DNA of 5,847 bases from an uncultured Flavobacterium sp. (GTDB taxonomy: Bacteria > Bacteroidota > Bacteroidia > Flavobacteriales > Flavobacteriaceae), in assembly GCA_945957245.1 (NCBI GenBank), contig CAMFLD010000195.1, positions 1-5,847 of the forward strand, given 5' to 3'. The notes beneath the pieces are model-generated. The model was given only the letters and a program-made list of their open reading frames with translations. It had not been told where the DNA came from and searched no databases. Positions 1 to 4,950 of the stretch are shown piece by piece. Position 1 is the stretch's first letter. Every line of letters starts with the position of its first letter. A program made the translations under genes and the position numbers.

Positions 1-1
1 C

Positions 2-394
2 GGAGAAAAATTACCGTCAGCTGCTATCCCAAGATCGTACGCAAATAATTCTAAAGTAGGCACTTCAGAATTAATCAAATCCGGAACAGCTACTATAGAT
101 GGAAAAGACTATTTCTACGCAAAAGCAAAGAATGGCGCTACTATTTATTACGATCGGTTTGGGAATGAAGTTAATGATAAGCAAAATAAATCAAACAGAG
201 ATGAAGGAACGGGTAGAACAAGCTCCAATGGTAAAATTGGCAAGGATACTTTGCTCGAAAAATCTGGAACTAAAATTATCAACCGAAAGGTTTATTATTA
301 TGCTAAATCAAAACAAGGTTTGATGGAATATTATGATCAATACGGCAACAGGGTTAATATGGAAGGGGAATTAATAAAGCCTAAAAGGCAGTAG
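2..394 (+). CDS. C-terminal part of an unrecognised repeat protein (5' truncated by window edge)
   Basis: An open frame runs in from the left edge to a TAG at 392-394, giving 130 residues and no plausible start. The only ATG codons in frame lie near the end, so the gene begins outside the window. I do not recognise the family. The visible part is hydrophilic, rich in Lys, Asn, Gly and Tyr, and has no membrane segment. It holds two imperfect 30-residue repeats (nt 83-172 and 266-355) sharing 16 of 30 positions, built around a Y-x-Y-A-K core and a Y-Y-D-x-x-G-N-x-V end. A Lys/Asn/Ser-rich linker of about 31 residues separates them. The repeat conservation in this frame, and its absence in the overlapping ATG-started frame at 99-323, is the main argument that this frame is the real one. 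A surface or periplasmic role would be typical of such short Tyr/Gly repeats, but that is a guess. No terminator follows closely. Confidence 0.7.
   Translation, partial: GEKLPSAAIPRSYANNSKVGTSELIKSGTATIDGKDYFYAKAKNGATIYYDRFGNEVNDKQNKSNRDEGTGRTSSNGKIGKDTLLEKSGTKIINRKVYYYAKSKQGLMEYYDQYGNRVNMEGELIKPKRQ
83..355 (+). repeat. Two diverged 30-residue protein repeats with spacer
   Basis: Unit 1 is nt 83-172 and unit 2 is nt 266-355, in the same reading frame. Aligned without gaps, 16 of 30 residues are identical. These include Gly-Thr at the start, Lys8, Tyr10, Tyr12-Ala-Lys14, Lys16, Gly18, Tyr22-Tyr-Asp24, Gly27-Asn28 and Val30. The similarity is at protein level; the DNA has drifted. More units may lie upstream of the window. 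Confidence 0.75.
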
Positions 395-605
395 AAATAG
401 GGTGGCTTATTAGGCATCTGAATAGCATGAATCCATATGGGGTTAATACATTTTCTCAAAGCTTTATCTGACATGAGTTTCCTTTAAAAAATGTACGCAT
501 ATTTCTTGTATGAAATAGAAGGAACACATGAACTAGGATATTTATAATGCATTTGAAATTGTGCAGCACAGCCTGCCGTGAATGCTCTCAAAACGCTTTT
601 AACAC

Positions 606-634
606 AAAAAAGCCTCACATTTCTGTGAGGCTTT
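606..634 (-). terminator. Strong intrinsic terminator, minus strand
   Basis: On the minus strand AGCCTCACA pairs perfectly with TGTGAGGCT (611-619 with 624-632) around a GAAA tetraloop. Two extra A-T pairs are possible. The stem is followed by six U residues (606-611). In the plus direction the same stem is followed only by TTTCTGTG, so it is best as a minus-strand terminator but may be weakly bidirectional. It sits 3 nt past the tRNA-like 3' end, as a tRNA terminator would. Confidence 0.85.
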
Positions 635-637
635 CTG

Positions 638-662
638 TGATCCCGCTGGGATTTGCACCTAG
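638..662 (-). pseudogene. tRNA 3'-end fragment (T arm and acceptor 3' strand)
   Basis: The minus strand reads as a T stem CTAGG/CCCAG (662-658 with 650-646, one A-C mismatch) around a 7-nt loop TGCAAAT. An acceptor-like 3' strand CGGGATC and a discriminator A at 638 follow, with no encoded CCA. Canonical T loops are TTCRANY, so position 55 is G instead of T. The expected 5' partner GATCCCG and the D and anticodon arms are absent from the roughly 100 nt upstream. It is therefore a remnant or a displaced 3' end, not a working tRNA. The adjacent terminator supports tRNA ancestry. A chance resemblance remains possible, because only about 17 nt match a tRNA end tightly. Confidence 0.5.
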
Positions 663-668
663 TGCAAA
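652..668. repeat. 7-bp inverted repeat TTTGCAC-CTA-GTGCAAA
   Basis: A perfect 7-bp dyad with a 3-nt centre overlaps the T loop and 5' T stem of the tRNA-like fragment. It could be a recombinase core or protein-binding dyad, or a chance product of the decayed T arm. A further TTTGCA copy lies at 677-682 in direct orientation. Confidence 0.5.
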
Positions 669-809
669 AATCGGCGTTTGCAATATTTTAGAGTGGCTTG
701 GAAATTCGTACTCCCCGAATAACGCACCTTTTATTTAATAGAGAATAGCTGCAAATGCTATAATGTAAATATACTCGATTTATCAACTATCAACAAATTA
801 AAATTGATC

Positions 810-817
810 TAACTTTG
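810..817 (+). promoter_or_regulatory. Candidate -7 box TAACTTTG for ynfA
   Basis: This is a full match to the Bacteroidota -7 consensus TAnnTTTG, ending 4 nt before the ynfA ATG at 822. If used, the transcript would start at or next to the start codon and be essentially leaderless. No TTTG or TTG stands 17-23 nt upstream. An alternative is TATAAT at 759-764, also without a good partner. Confidence 0.35.
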
Positions 818-821
818 CTGA

Positions 822-1154
822 ATGGAAATCATCAGATCATTATCAATATTTGTTCTCGCAGGACTTTGCGAAATTGGAGGTGGGTATCTCATTTGGTTGT
901 GGGTAAAAGAAGATAAGCCTATATGGTATGGATTAGTCGGAGCACTTATACTTGTTACCTATGGAATAGTGGCTACCTGGCAATCTGCTAACTTCGGACG
1001 GGTTTATGCTACCTATGGCGGAATATTTATCGTTATGGCCTTATTGTGGGCATGGAATGTTGATAACTTTAAGCCAGATCGGTATGATGTTATTGGTGCG
1101 ACAATCGCGTTGATTGGAGTCTGCATTATCATCTATGCACCAAGATCAGCTTAA
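822..1154 (+). CDS. ynfA: YnfA/UPF0060 family small membrane protein
   Basis: This 110-residue integral membrane protein has four predicted transmembrane segments (about 5-27, 34-53, 63-80, 88-107), the full usual length of the family. Family signatures are present in order: CEIGGGYL at 16-23, QSANFGRVYATYGG at 54-67, FIVMALLWAW at 69-78, KPDRYD at 84-89, and a C-terminal YAPR. YnfA proteins belong to the drug/metabolite transporter superfamily, related to the small multidrug resistance proteins. Export of organic cations or dyes has been reported for enterobacterial YnfA, so the substrate here is unproven. The ATG at 822 is the only start giving the normal N terminus. No Shine-Dalgarno is visible. 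The gene stands alone, converging on the methyltransferase gene across 111 bp. Confidence 0.93.
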   Translation: MEIIRSLSIFVLAGLCEIGGGYLIWLWVKEDKPIWYGLVGALILVTYGIVATWQSANFGRVYATYGGIFIVMALLWAWNVDNFKPDRYDVIGATIALIGVCIIIYAPRSA

Positions 1155-1200
1155 AAGGATAGCTCGTGATTTTCTGTTTGTTATATTTATTTGATTATAC

Positions 1201-1229
1201 CTACATCTAGTAATACTAAACTACTGTAG
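1201..1229. repeat. Imperfect hairpin between convergent genes
   Basis: CTACA (1201-1205) pairs with TGTAG (1225-1229), and inside it TAGT (1208-1211) pairs with ACTA (1215-1218) around AAT, with an internal loop. It lies in the 111-bp gap between the convergent ynfA and methyltransferase ends and could slow transcription from both sides. It has no U tract on either strand, so I do not call it a terminator. Confidence 0.3.
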
Positions 1230-1265
1230 CGTAACCAGCTTCTCTAAACCTATCTATTTATTCTT

Positions 1266-1895
1266 TTAAGTTGCTTCATTTTTGAAAGTACAGAATAAGA
1301 AATTCTGAGTTGTGCCAAACGGAGTAGAATGGTCACTGTATTGGAAATAAATTTGATTAAACGAATTTCCAAATTTGTCATTCAAGGACTCATTTGTATA
1401 TTGTTTGATATCCAGACCGCTGCATTTGACTGGGCCATTTTCAGAGAAAGTTCCAATGATTAAGAATCCGTTTAGATTGATTGTTTTTTTCGCAATCGAA
1501 ATATATGTTTCTATATGCTCTTCAGTAATTAAGAAATGAAAAGCTGCTCTGTCGTGCCAGAGGTCATATTTTTCAGTAGGTTTAAATTCGGTAACGTCGG
1601 TAACAATCCATTTCACCAATTTGCTTTTTTCTCCCAATCTATTTTTGGATTTTTCGAGTGCTTTTTCAGAAATATCCAGGACGGAGATGTTAGTATATCC
1701 TAAATCCAAAAGAGCATCTGCCAAATGGCTTTCCCCTCCTCCAATATCAATAATGGGTGCAGAAAGAGGTAACTTTAATTTTAGGATAAGATCAATCGAT
1801 GTTGCCGGATATTCCTGGTACCAACTAACCTCATTCTCGTTCTTACTTTGGTAAATAGTATTCCAATGTTGTGTTGAAGTATTATCTGTACTCAT
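1266..1895 (-). CDS. Class I SAM-dependent methyltransferase, substrate unknown
   Basis: A 209-residue soluble methyltransferase of Rossmann fold. The N-terminal HWNTIY...WYQ (10-27) is typical of the small stand-alone branch. Motif I is IIDIGGGESHLADALLDLGY (48-67), the glycine loop that binds S-adenosylmethionine. The acidic residue after strand 2 is D74 in VLDIS and likely binds the ribose. D100 in VTDV marks motif III. YDLWHDRAAFHFL (110-122) is motif IV, and GFLIIGTF is the later strand. This branch is often annotated by loose similarity to thiopurine or tellurite methyltransferases; the sequence does not fix the substrate. It is the last gene of a three-gene operon, starting 6 nt after the VIT gene stop, so it is co-transcribed and may act on something handled by the transporters. 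No clear terminator follows. Confidence 0.9.
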   Translation of the reverse strand: MSTDNTSTQHWNTIYQSKNENEVSWYQEYPATSIDLILKLKLPLSAPIIDIGGGESHLADALLDLGYTNISVLDISEKALEKSKNRLGEKSKLVKWIVTDVTEFKPTEKYDLWHDRAAFHFLITEEHIETYISIAKKTINLNGFLIIGTFSENGPVKCSGLDIKQYTNESLNDKFGNSFNQIYFQYSDHSTPFGTTQNFLFCTFKNEAT

Positions 1896-1901
1896 CTTTA
1901 T

Positions 1902-2600
1902 TTAAATATTTTTTACCCCGAATAAATGTCCGACTAGAGCTGTTGCAGCCATTGCAATGGTTCCCCAAAGGCACATTCTGAGAACGGCATTTATTATTTT
2001 TGAACCTCCTGTTTTTGCTGAAATGGCACCCATCAACATCAAAAATACGATAGACAAAGTATATTGATAATAAACCATTGTTTTTAATGGAGCGAACAAA
2101 GAAACCAGATAAGGCAAAATTCCCCCTACTGTAAAAGATGCAAAGGATGCTATGGCTGCCTGCAAAGGTTTTGCTTGTGTAATCTCATTAAGGCCTAGTT
2201 CATCTTTGGCATGGGCTTCGAGTGCGTTGTGGCTGGTCAATTCTGTTGCCACTTGCAGAGCTGTTTGCTTACTTACACCTCTTCGTTCATATATTTTTGC
2301 CAGTTCTGCTAATTCTAAGTCGGGCATTTCTTTTAACTCTTTTTCTTCTCTCAACAAGTCGGCCTTTTCGGTATCAGCCTGCGAACTGACAGAAACATAT
2401 TCTCCTGCAGCCATAGACATTGCTCCGGAAACCAAGCCAGCCAATGTGGCAAGAATAATCGTATTTCTTTCTGAACTGGCCGCCGCAACACCAATGGCAA
2501 TACTTGTTACAGATAAAATACCATCATTTGCACCAAGTACCGAGGCACGCAGCCAACCAACACGATTGGTGTAATGTTTTTCTAAAACATCTCTATTCAT
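1902..2600 (-). CDS. VIT/CCC1 family Fe2+/Mn2+ transporter
   Basis: This 232-residue membrane protein is of normal length for bacterial VIT-family (DUF125) proteins. Known members move ferrous iron or manganese out of the cytosol, usually against protons. TM1 carries GANDGILSVTSIAIG (23-37); its Asp26 fits the metal-path aspartate of plant VIT1. TM2 carries GLVSGAMSMAAGEYVSVSSQ (55-74), with the Met pair and Glu67. Residues about 76-137 form the Glu-rich cytoplasmic helical region (E78, E85, E86, E88, E96, E99) that binds metal in characterised members. Three further membrane segments follow about 145-230. There is no ferritin-like extension. The start ATG (2598-2600) shares one base with the marC stop (TGATG), implying translational coupling. 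Iron versus manganese preference cannot be read from the sequence. Confidence 0.92.
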   Translation of the reverse strand: MNRDVLEKHYTNRVGWLRASVLGANDGILSVTSIAIGVAAASSERNTIILATLAGLVSGAMSMAAGEYVSVSSQADTEKADLLREEKELKEMPDLELAELAKIYERRGVSKQTALQVATELTSHNALEAHAKDELGLNEITQAKPLQAAIASFASFTVGGILPYLVSLFAPLKTMVYYQYTLSIVFLMLMGAISAKTGGSKIINAVLRMCLWGTIAMAATALVGHLFGVKNI

Positions 2601-3271
2601 CAGTGATTGAAATTTTTTACAAGTGTGGTAATACCAGTAATAGCAATCTGTAAGCCAACACAGAAAATTAAAAAAGAGGTGATTCGATTAATGATATTTT
2701 CTCCATTTGATCCTAAATAGTTAATGATTTTCTTTGTATTCAGATAGAAAAAATACACGAGGATACACATGATAATGATTGCTAAAAGAATAGCCATGCT
2801 GTTAGATAGATAATTTTCAACATTTGTATTTGCACTGTGTGCGCTTAGTGTAAATAATACGGAAATAGTTCCTGCCCCTGTAGTTACTGGAAAAGTAATT
2901 GGAAAGAACAGCCTCGACTCAATCGTTTCATGTCTTGTTATCACAATCTCATCTTTCTTTGATTGTTCATTTTGATTAGAGGAAAGAAATTCCCATCCCA
3001 TTTTACAGATCATAATACCACCAGCCAACTGGACTACTGGAACCGATATGCCAAAAAGTTCAAGTATCCAGTGTCCTGCAAATAATGATACACTGCAAAT
3101 ACAAAATGCGTAAATCGATATTTTTTTTACAGCATTTCTTTTTTCTGTTAAACTTAAGTTTCCTAAAAATGGTTGCACCATAAACGCGGATCCAATTGGA
3201 TTTACAACAGGGAATAGCGATATGATTCCAATAAATAAAAGGTGAATAAATGAATGAAAACTACCTACCAT
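2600..3271 (-). CDS. marC: MarC family integral membrane protein
   Basis: A 223-residue protein with six predicted transmembrane segments (about 7-27, 50-70, 73-93, 122-143, 155-173, 193-214), the full family size (UPF0056/MarC). Signature stretches are LFPVVNPIGSAF (19-30), VQLAGGIMICKMGW (80-93) and FFPITFPVTTGAGTIS (122-137). A hydrophilic loop of about 25 residues lies between TM3 and TM4. MarC proteins were once linked to multiple antibiotic resistance, but later work did not support this. Some archaeal relatives were described as neutral amino-acid transporters, so function is open. It is the first gene of the operon and its stop overlaps the next start by one base. The ATG at 3271 gives the usual short N terminus; there is only a weak AAAAGAA upstream as a ribosome site. 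Confidence 0.9.
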   Translation of the reverse strand: MVGSFHSFIHLLFIGIISLFPVVNPIGSAFMVQPFLGNLSLTEKRNAVKKISIYAFCICSVSLFAGHWILELFGISVPVVQLAGGIMICKMGWEFLSSNQNEQSKKDEIVITRHETIESRLFFPITFPVTTGAGTISVLFTLSAHSANTNVENYLSNSMAILLAIIIMCILVYFFYLNTKKIINYLGSNGENIINRITSFLIFCVGLQIAITGITTLVKNFNH

Positions 3272-3404
3272 TTCTTTTGCGAATTATGTGTTTAAATATG
3301 TAATAACTAATTTAACACCAAGTTCGATTTATAACTTTGCTTGCCGGACATTGAAATGTAAATCACCTATAATTGTTTTGAAACTTCTTATTTCATCATG
3401 ATCC

Positions 3405-3435
3405 CGAACATACAAACCAATTCAAAAATAACAAA
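3405..3435 (-). promoter_or_regulatory. Candidate promoter of the marC operon
   Basis: The minus strand has TTTG (3435-3432), a 19-nt spacer, then TATGTTCG (3412-3405). This matches the Bacteroidota -33/-7 pattern TTTG-N19-TAnnTTTG with one mismatch in the -7 box. The predicted start is near 3400, leaving a leader of about 130 nt before marC. A nearby TATTTTTG (3430-3423) fits the -7 consensus fully but has no -33 partner. I saw no riboswitch in this leader. Confidence 0.4.
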
Positions 3436-3480
3436 AGACCTATTACTTTTTTATCTTTAAATGCTTGAGGTAATAATGAA

Positions 3481-3539
3481 AAATGAACTTTTGCCAATGG
3501 CGGTTACATAGTCAGATTGAGCAGGTTTAAAGTTCATTT
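3481..3539. repeat. 11-bp perfect inverted repeat spanning the CLC-F stop codon
   Basis: AAATGAACTTT (3481-3491) is the exact reverse complement of AAAGTTCATTT (3529-3539), with 37 nt between. In the antiporter mRNA this can form a long-loop stem covering the last codons and stop, followed by UUCAUUAUU. The loop also contains the small dyad GCCAATGGC (3493-3501). It could act as a 3'-end structure or weak terminator. The stem is AT-rich and the U tract poor, so I do not call a terminator. Confidence 0.4.
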
Positions 3540-4831
3540 AATCTTTTTCCGGTGTAACTGCCAAACCTGTTGTGTTTAGGTTCGCCAATCATCTGTCTGC
3601 CATAAATACTACTATGTCCTGAGAATAAGTAAGCTACAACACACGCAATGGCAACGTAAACACCGCAATCACTTCCGAAAAGTTCTATTGCCATAATACT
3701 ACAAGCCAAAGGTGTATTGGTGGCACCTGCAAAAACTGCGACAAAGCCCATTCCTGCTAAAAGTCCCACAGGTAAAGGAATAAAATAACCCAGTGCATTT
3801 CCTAATGCAGCGCCGATAAAAAATAAGGGGGTTACTTCGCCACCTTTAAATCCTGCGGCTAATGTAACGATGGTTAAAATCATTTTTAATGCAAAATCAT
3901 AAGCTGGTAATTGCTGTTCAAAGGAAGCTAAGATGGTAGGAATGCCTAAACCGATATATTTTGTTGTTCCGAAAGCCCAAACGGAACCGGCAACCAAAAA
4001 ACCCCCAATCACAGGTCGTAAAGGTGGATAAGAAATTTTTGTTTTAAAAATTTTGCCTACCCGATGAATCGTTTTGCTGAAAATTGCAGCACAAAGTCCG
4101 AAGGCTATTCCGGCAACGATGGCGTAAAGACCATTTAAAAAAGAAAAATCCGGAATGGTCGGGATATGATAATGGGTATGTCCTGTTTTCCAAAGTTTAG
4201 TAACCAAATCTGCAATAATTGCTGAAGCAAAAGCCGGAAAAATCGAATCATACTTAAGTCTGCCAATCAGAAAGACTTCTAATCCGAAAATTGCTCCAGC
4301 CAAGGGCGTTCCGAATACGGAGCCAAAACCTGCGGCAATGGCAGAAATTATTAGAACTTTCCTTTCGGCCGGCGTAAGCATTAGTGGCTTGGTAAACTGG
4401 TCGGCAATAGAACCAGCCATTTGTATCGCTGTTCCTTCTCTTCCGGCAGAGCCTCCAAAAAGATGGGTAGCGAGTGTACCTAGATAAACAAAAGGCGCCA
4501 TCCGAATAGGAATAATATCTTTAGGGTCGTGAATGGTATCAATCAATAGGTTATTGCCTGCTTCTACTTCTTTGCCAAATTGATGGTAAATATATCCGAT
4601 TACGAACCCCGCAAACGGAAGCAGGGCAATCAACCAAAGGTGATTTTCACGGAAATCAGTAACCCAGCCTAATGTTTTTAAAAATAATGCGGACGCAGTT
4701 CCAATACAAGATCCGACAACGAGGCTAATTAATAACCATTTGATGATATAGGGAAGGGATGGGTAAGCTCTAAAAAAAGCTTTTGCTCGGATAAGGGGTC
4801 TTTGCCCTTTCGGTTTTTGATAATGACGCAT
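3527..4831 (-). CDS. eriC: Fluoride/proton antiporter of the CLC family (CLC-F, EriC-F)
   Basis: This 434-residue membrane protein covers a whole CLC transporter core without CBS domains. CLC-F proteins swap cytosolic F- for H+ and protect against fluoride. The selectivity loop reads AGNNLLIDTIHDP (91-103) instead of GSGIP, so the chloride-binding Ser is lost and N93 stands in its place. The gating loop is GREGT (130-134) instead of GREGP, with gating Glu132 kept. GLEV (183-186) has Val where chloride/proton exchangers have the internal proton Glu. Helix N is GGEVTPLF (330-337) instead of GGIFxP, and Y410 lies near the end. From memory, E118, E318, T320 and Y396 of the Enterococcus CLC-F map at a constant offset of 14 to E132, E332, T334 and Y410 here. 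The fluoride riboswitch in its leader independently confirms the substrate. An AGGA ribosome site lies 6 nt before ATG. Confidence 0.95.
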   Translation of the reverse strand: MRHYQKPKGQRPLIRAKAFFRAYPSLPYIIKWLLISLVVGSCIGTASALFLKTLGWVTDFRENHLWLIALLPFAGFVIGYIYHQFGKEVEAGNNLLIDTIHDPKDIIPIRMAPFVYLGTLATHLFGGSAGREGTAIQMAGSIADQFTKPLMLTPAERKVLIISAIAAGFGSVFGTPLAGAIFGLEVFLIGRLKYDSIFPAFASAIIADLVTKLWKTGHTHYHIPTIPDFSFLNGLYAIVAGIAFGLCAAIFSKTIHRVGKIFKTKISYPPLRPVIGGFLVAGSVWAFGTTKYIGLGIPTILASFEQQLPAYDFALKMILTIVTLAAGFKGGEVTPLFFIGAALGNALGYFIPLPVGLLAGMGFVAVFAGATNTPLACSIMAIELFGSDCGVYVAIACVVAYLFSGHSSIYGRQMIGEPKHNRFGSYTGKRLNEL

Positions 4832-4837
4832 AATATA

Positions 4838-4841
4838 TCCT
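4838..4841 (-). promoter_or_regulatory. Shine-Dalgarno AGGA of the antiporter gene
   Basis: AGGA ends 6 nt before the ATG at 4831, good spacing for a ribosome site and uncommon in this AT-rich window. It fixes the start choice and is the element masked by the sequestering helix. Confidence 0.6.
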
Positions 4842-4873
4842 GACTAAATGTTGAACATTCAATTTTAATCAGG
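4839..4873 (-). promoter_or_regulatory. Expression platform: SD-sequestering helix of the riboswitch
   Basis: In the mRNA CCUGAUU (4873-4867) pairs along its whole length with AGUCAGG (4845-4839), 7 bp with one G-U. This buries most of the AGGA ribosome site. The inner part can form a small UUGA-AUGU-UCAA hairpin. The two C residues at 4873-4872 are also the last two bases of the aptamer pseudoknot strand, so helix and full pseudoknot compete. No U-tract terminator is present, which favours translational control. Bacteroidota rely less on Shine-Dalgarno pairing, but structure over the start region can still block initiation. Confidence 0.55.
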
Positions 4874-4921
4874 CGCCATCAGCTTTCTAGGGCGGTTGGG
4901 TAAGGGAGACACCATTCCCTT
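4869..4921 (-). ncRNA. Fluoride riboswitch aptamer (crcB motif)
   Basis: On the minus strand AGGGA (4920-4916) pairs with UCCCU (4907-4903), and A4921 can add a sixth pair with U4902. The helix closes an 8-nt loop AUGGUGUC. GGUGUC in that loop (4913-4908) pairs with GGCGCC (4877-4872) to form the pseudoknot, 6 pairs of which two are G-U. Between them lie the conserved AACCGCC (4897-4891) and GCUGAUGGCGCC, as in the known fluoride aptamer. The P3 stem between GCC and GCUGAUG is very short here. The family binds one F- ion through Mg2+ ions and switches on fluoride-export genes. The gene directly downstream is a CLC-F antiporter, the classic partner. Confidence 0.94.
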
Positions 4922-4932
4922 TTTTGAATAAT

Positions 4933-4940
4933 CAAAGATA
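4933..4940 (-). promoter_or_regulatory. Candidate -7 box TATCTTTG for the fluoride module
   Basis: A full match to TAnnTTTG lies 11 nt before the aptamer, so transcription would begin about 4924-4929, just before its first helix. There is no TTG at the usual -33 distance; the nearest TTTG (4974-4971) is 30 nt away. The box sits between the end of the upstream gene (stop at 4951) and the aptamer. Confidence 0.45.
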
Positions 4941-4950
4941 ACAAAAAATT

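Larger units (their letters stand above)
395..821. other. Non-coding stretch of 427 bp with tRNA remnant and terminator
   Basis: No convincing gene lies here. From about 395 to 600 I see only unremarkable AT-rich sequence, apart from an 11-bp palindrome at 560-570 (TGTGC-A-GCACA). From 606 to 668 there is a minus-strand terminator, a tRNA 3'-end-like fragment and a 7-bp inverted repeat, each listed separately. From 669 to 821 the DNA is AT-rich and likely holds the ynfA promoter. The only open frame of note (547-738) reads straight through the terminator and the tRNA-like segment and is not a gene. Confidence 0.7.

Noticed and set aside
99..323. A 74-codon ATG-started frame on the plus strand
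   Set aside because: It overlaps the partial gene at 2-394 in another frame. Only the latter shows repeat conservation and stays open from the window edge.
652..681. TTTGC copies resembling the GTAnnTTTGC site of CTnDOT-type elements
   Set aside because: The GTA half is absent at each TTTGC on both strands, so the match is not meaningful.
547..738. A 63-codon open frame on the plus strand
   Set aside because: It runs through the terminator hairpin and the antisense of the tRNA-like end. Its IPLGF segment is the usual spurious translation of a tRNA read backwards.
1621..1854. A 77-codon plus-strand frame
   Set aside because: It is antisense to the methyltransferase gene and shows no family features.
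2152..2574. A 140-codon plus-strand frame
   Set aside because: It is antisense to the VIT gene; it is Ser/Ala-rich as expected from a mirrored membrane protein and has no recognisable motif.
3332..3339. TAACTTTG on the plus strand as a promoter
   Set aside because: Nothing is encoded on the plus strand downstream; a lone 6-fixed-base match is expected by chance in AT-rich DNA.
3272..3526. A metal-sensing riboswitch (such as yybP-ykoY) ahead of the marC-VIT operon
   Set aside because: I looked for the conserved core in the leader on the minus strand and found no matching helices or motifs.
4872..4877. GGCGCC palindrome as a protein-binding or restriction-type site
   Set aside because: It is fully explained as the 3' pseudoknot strand of the fluoride aptamer.
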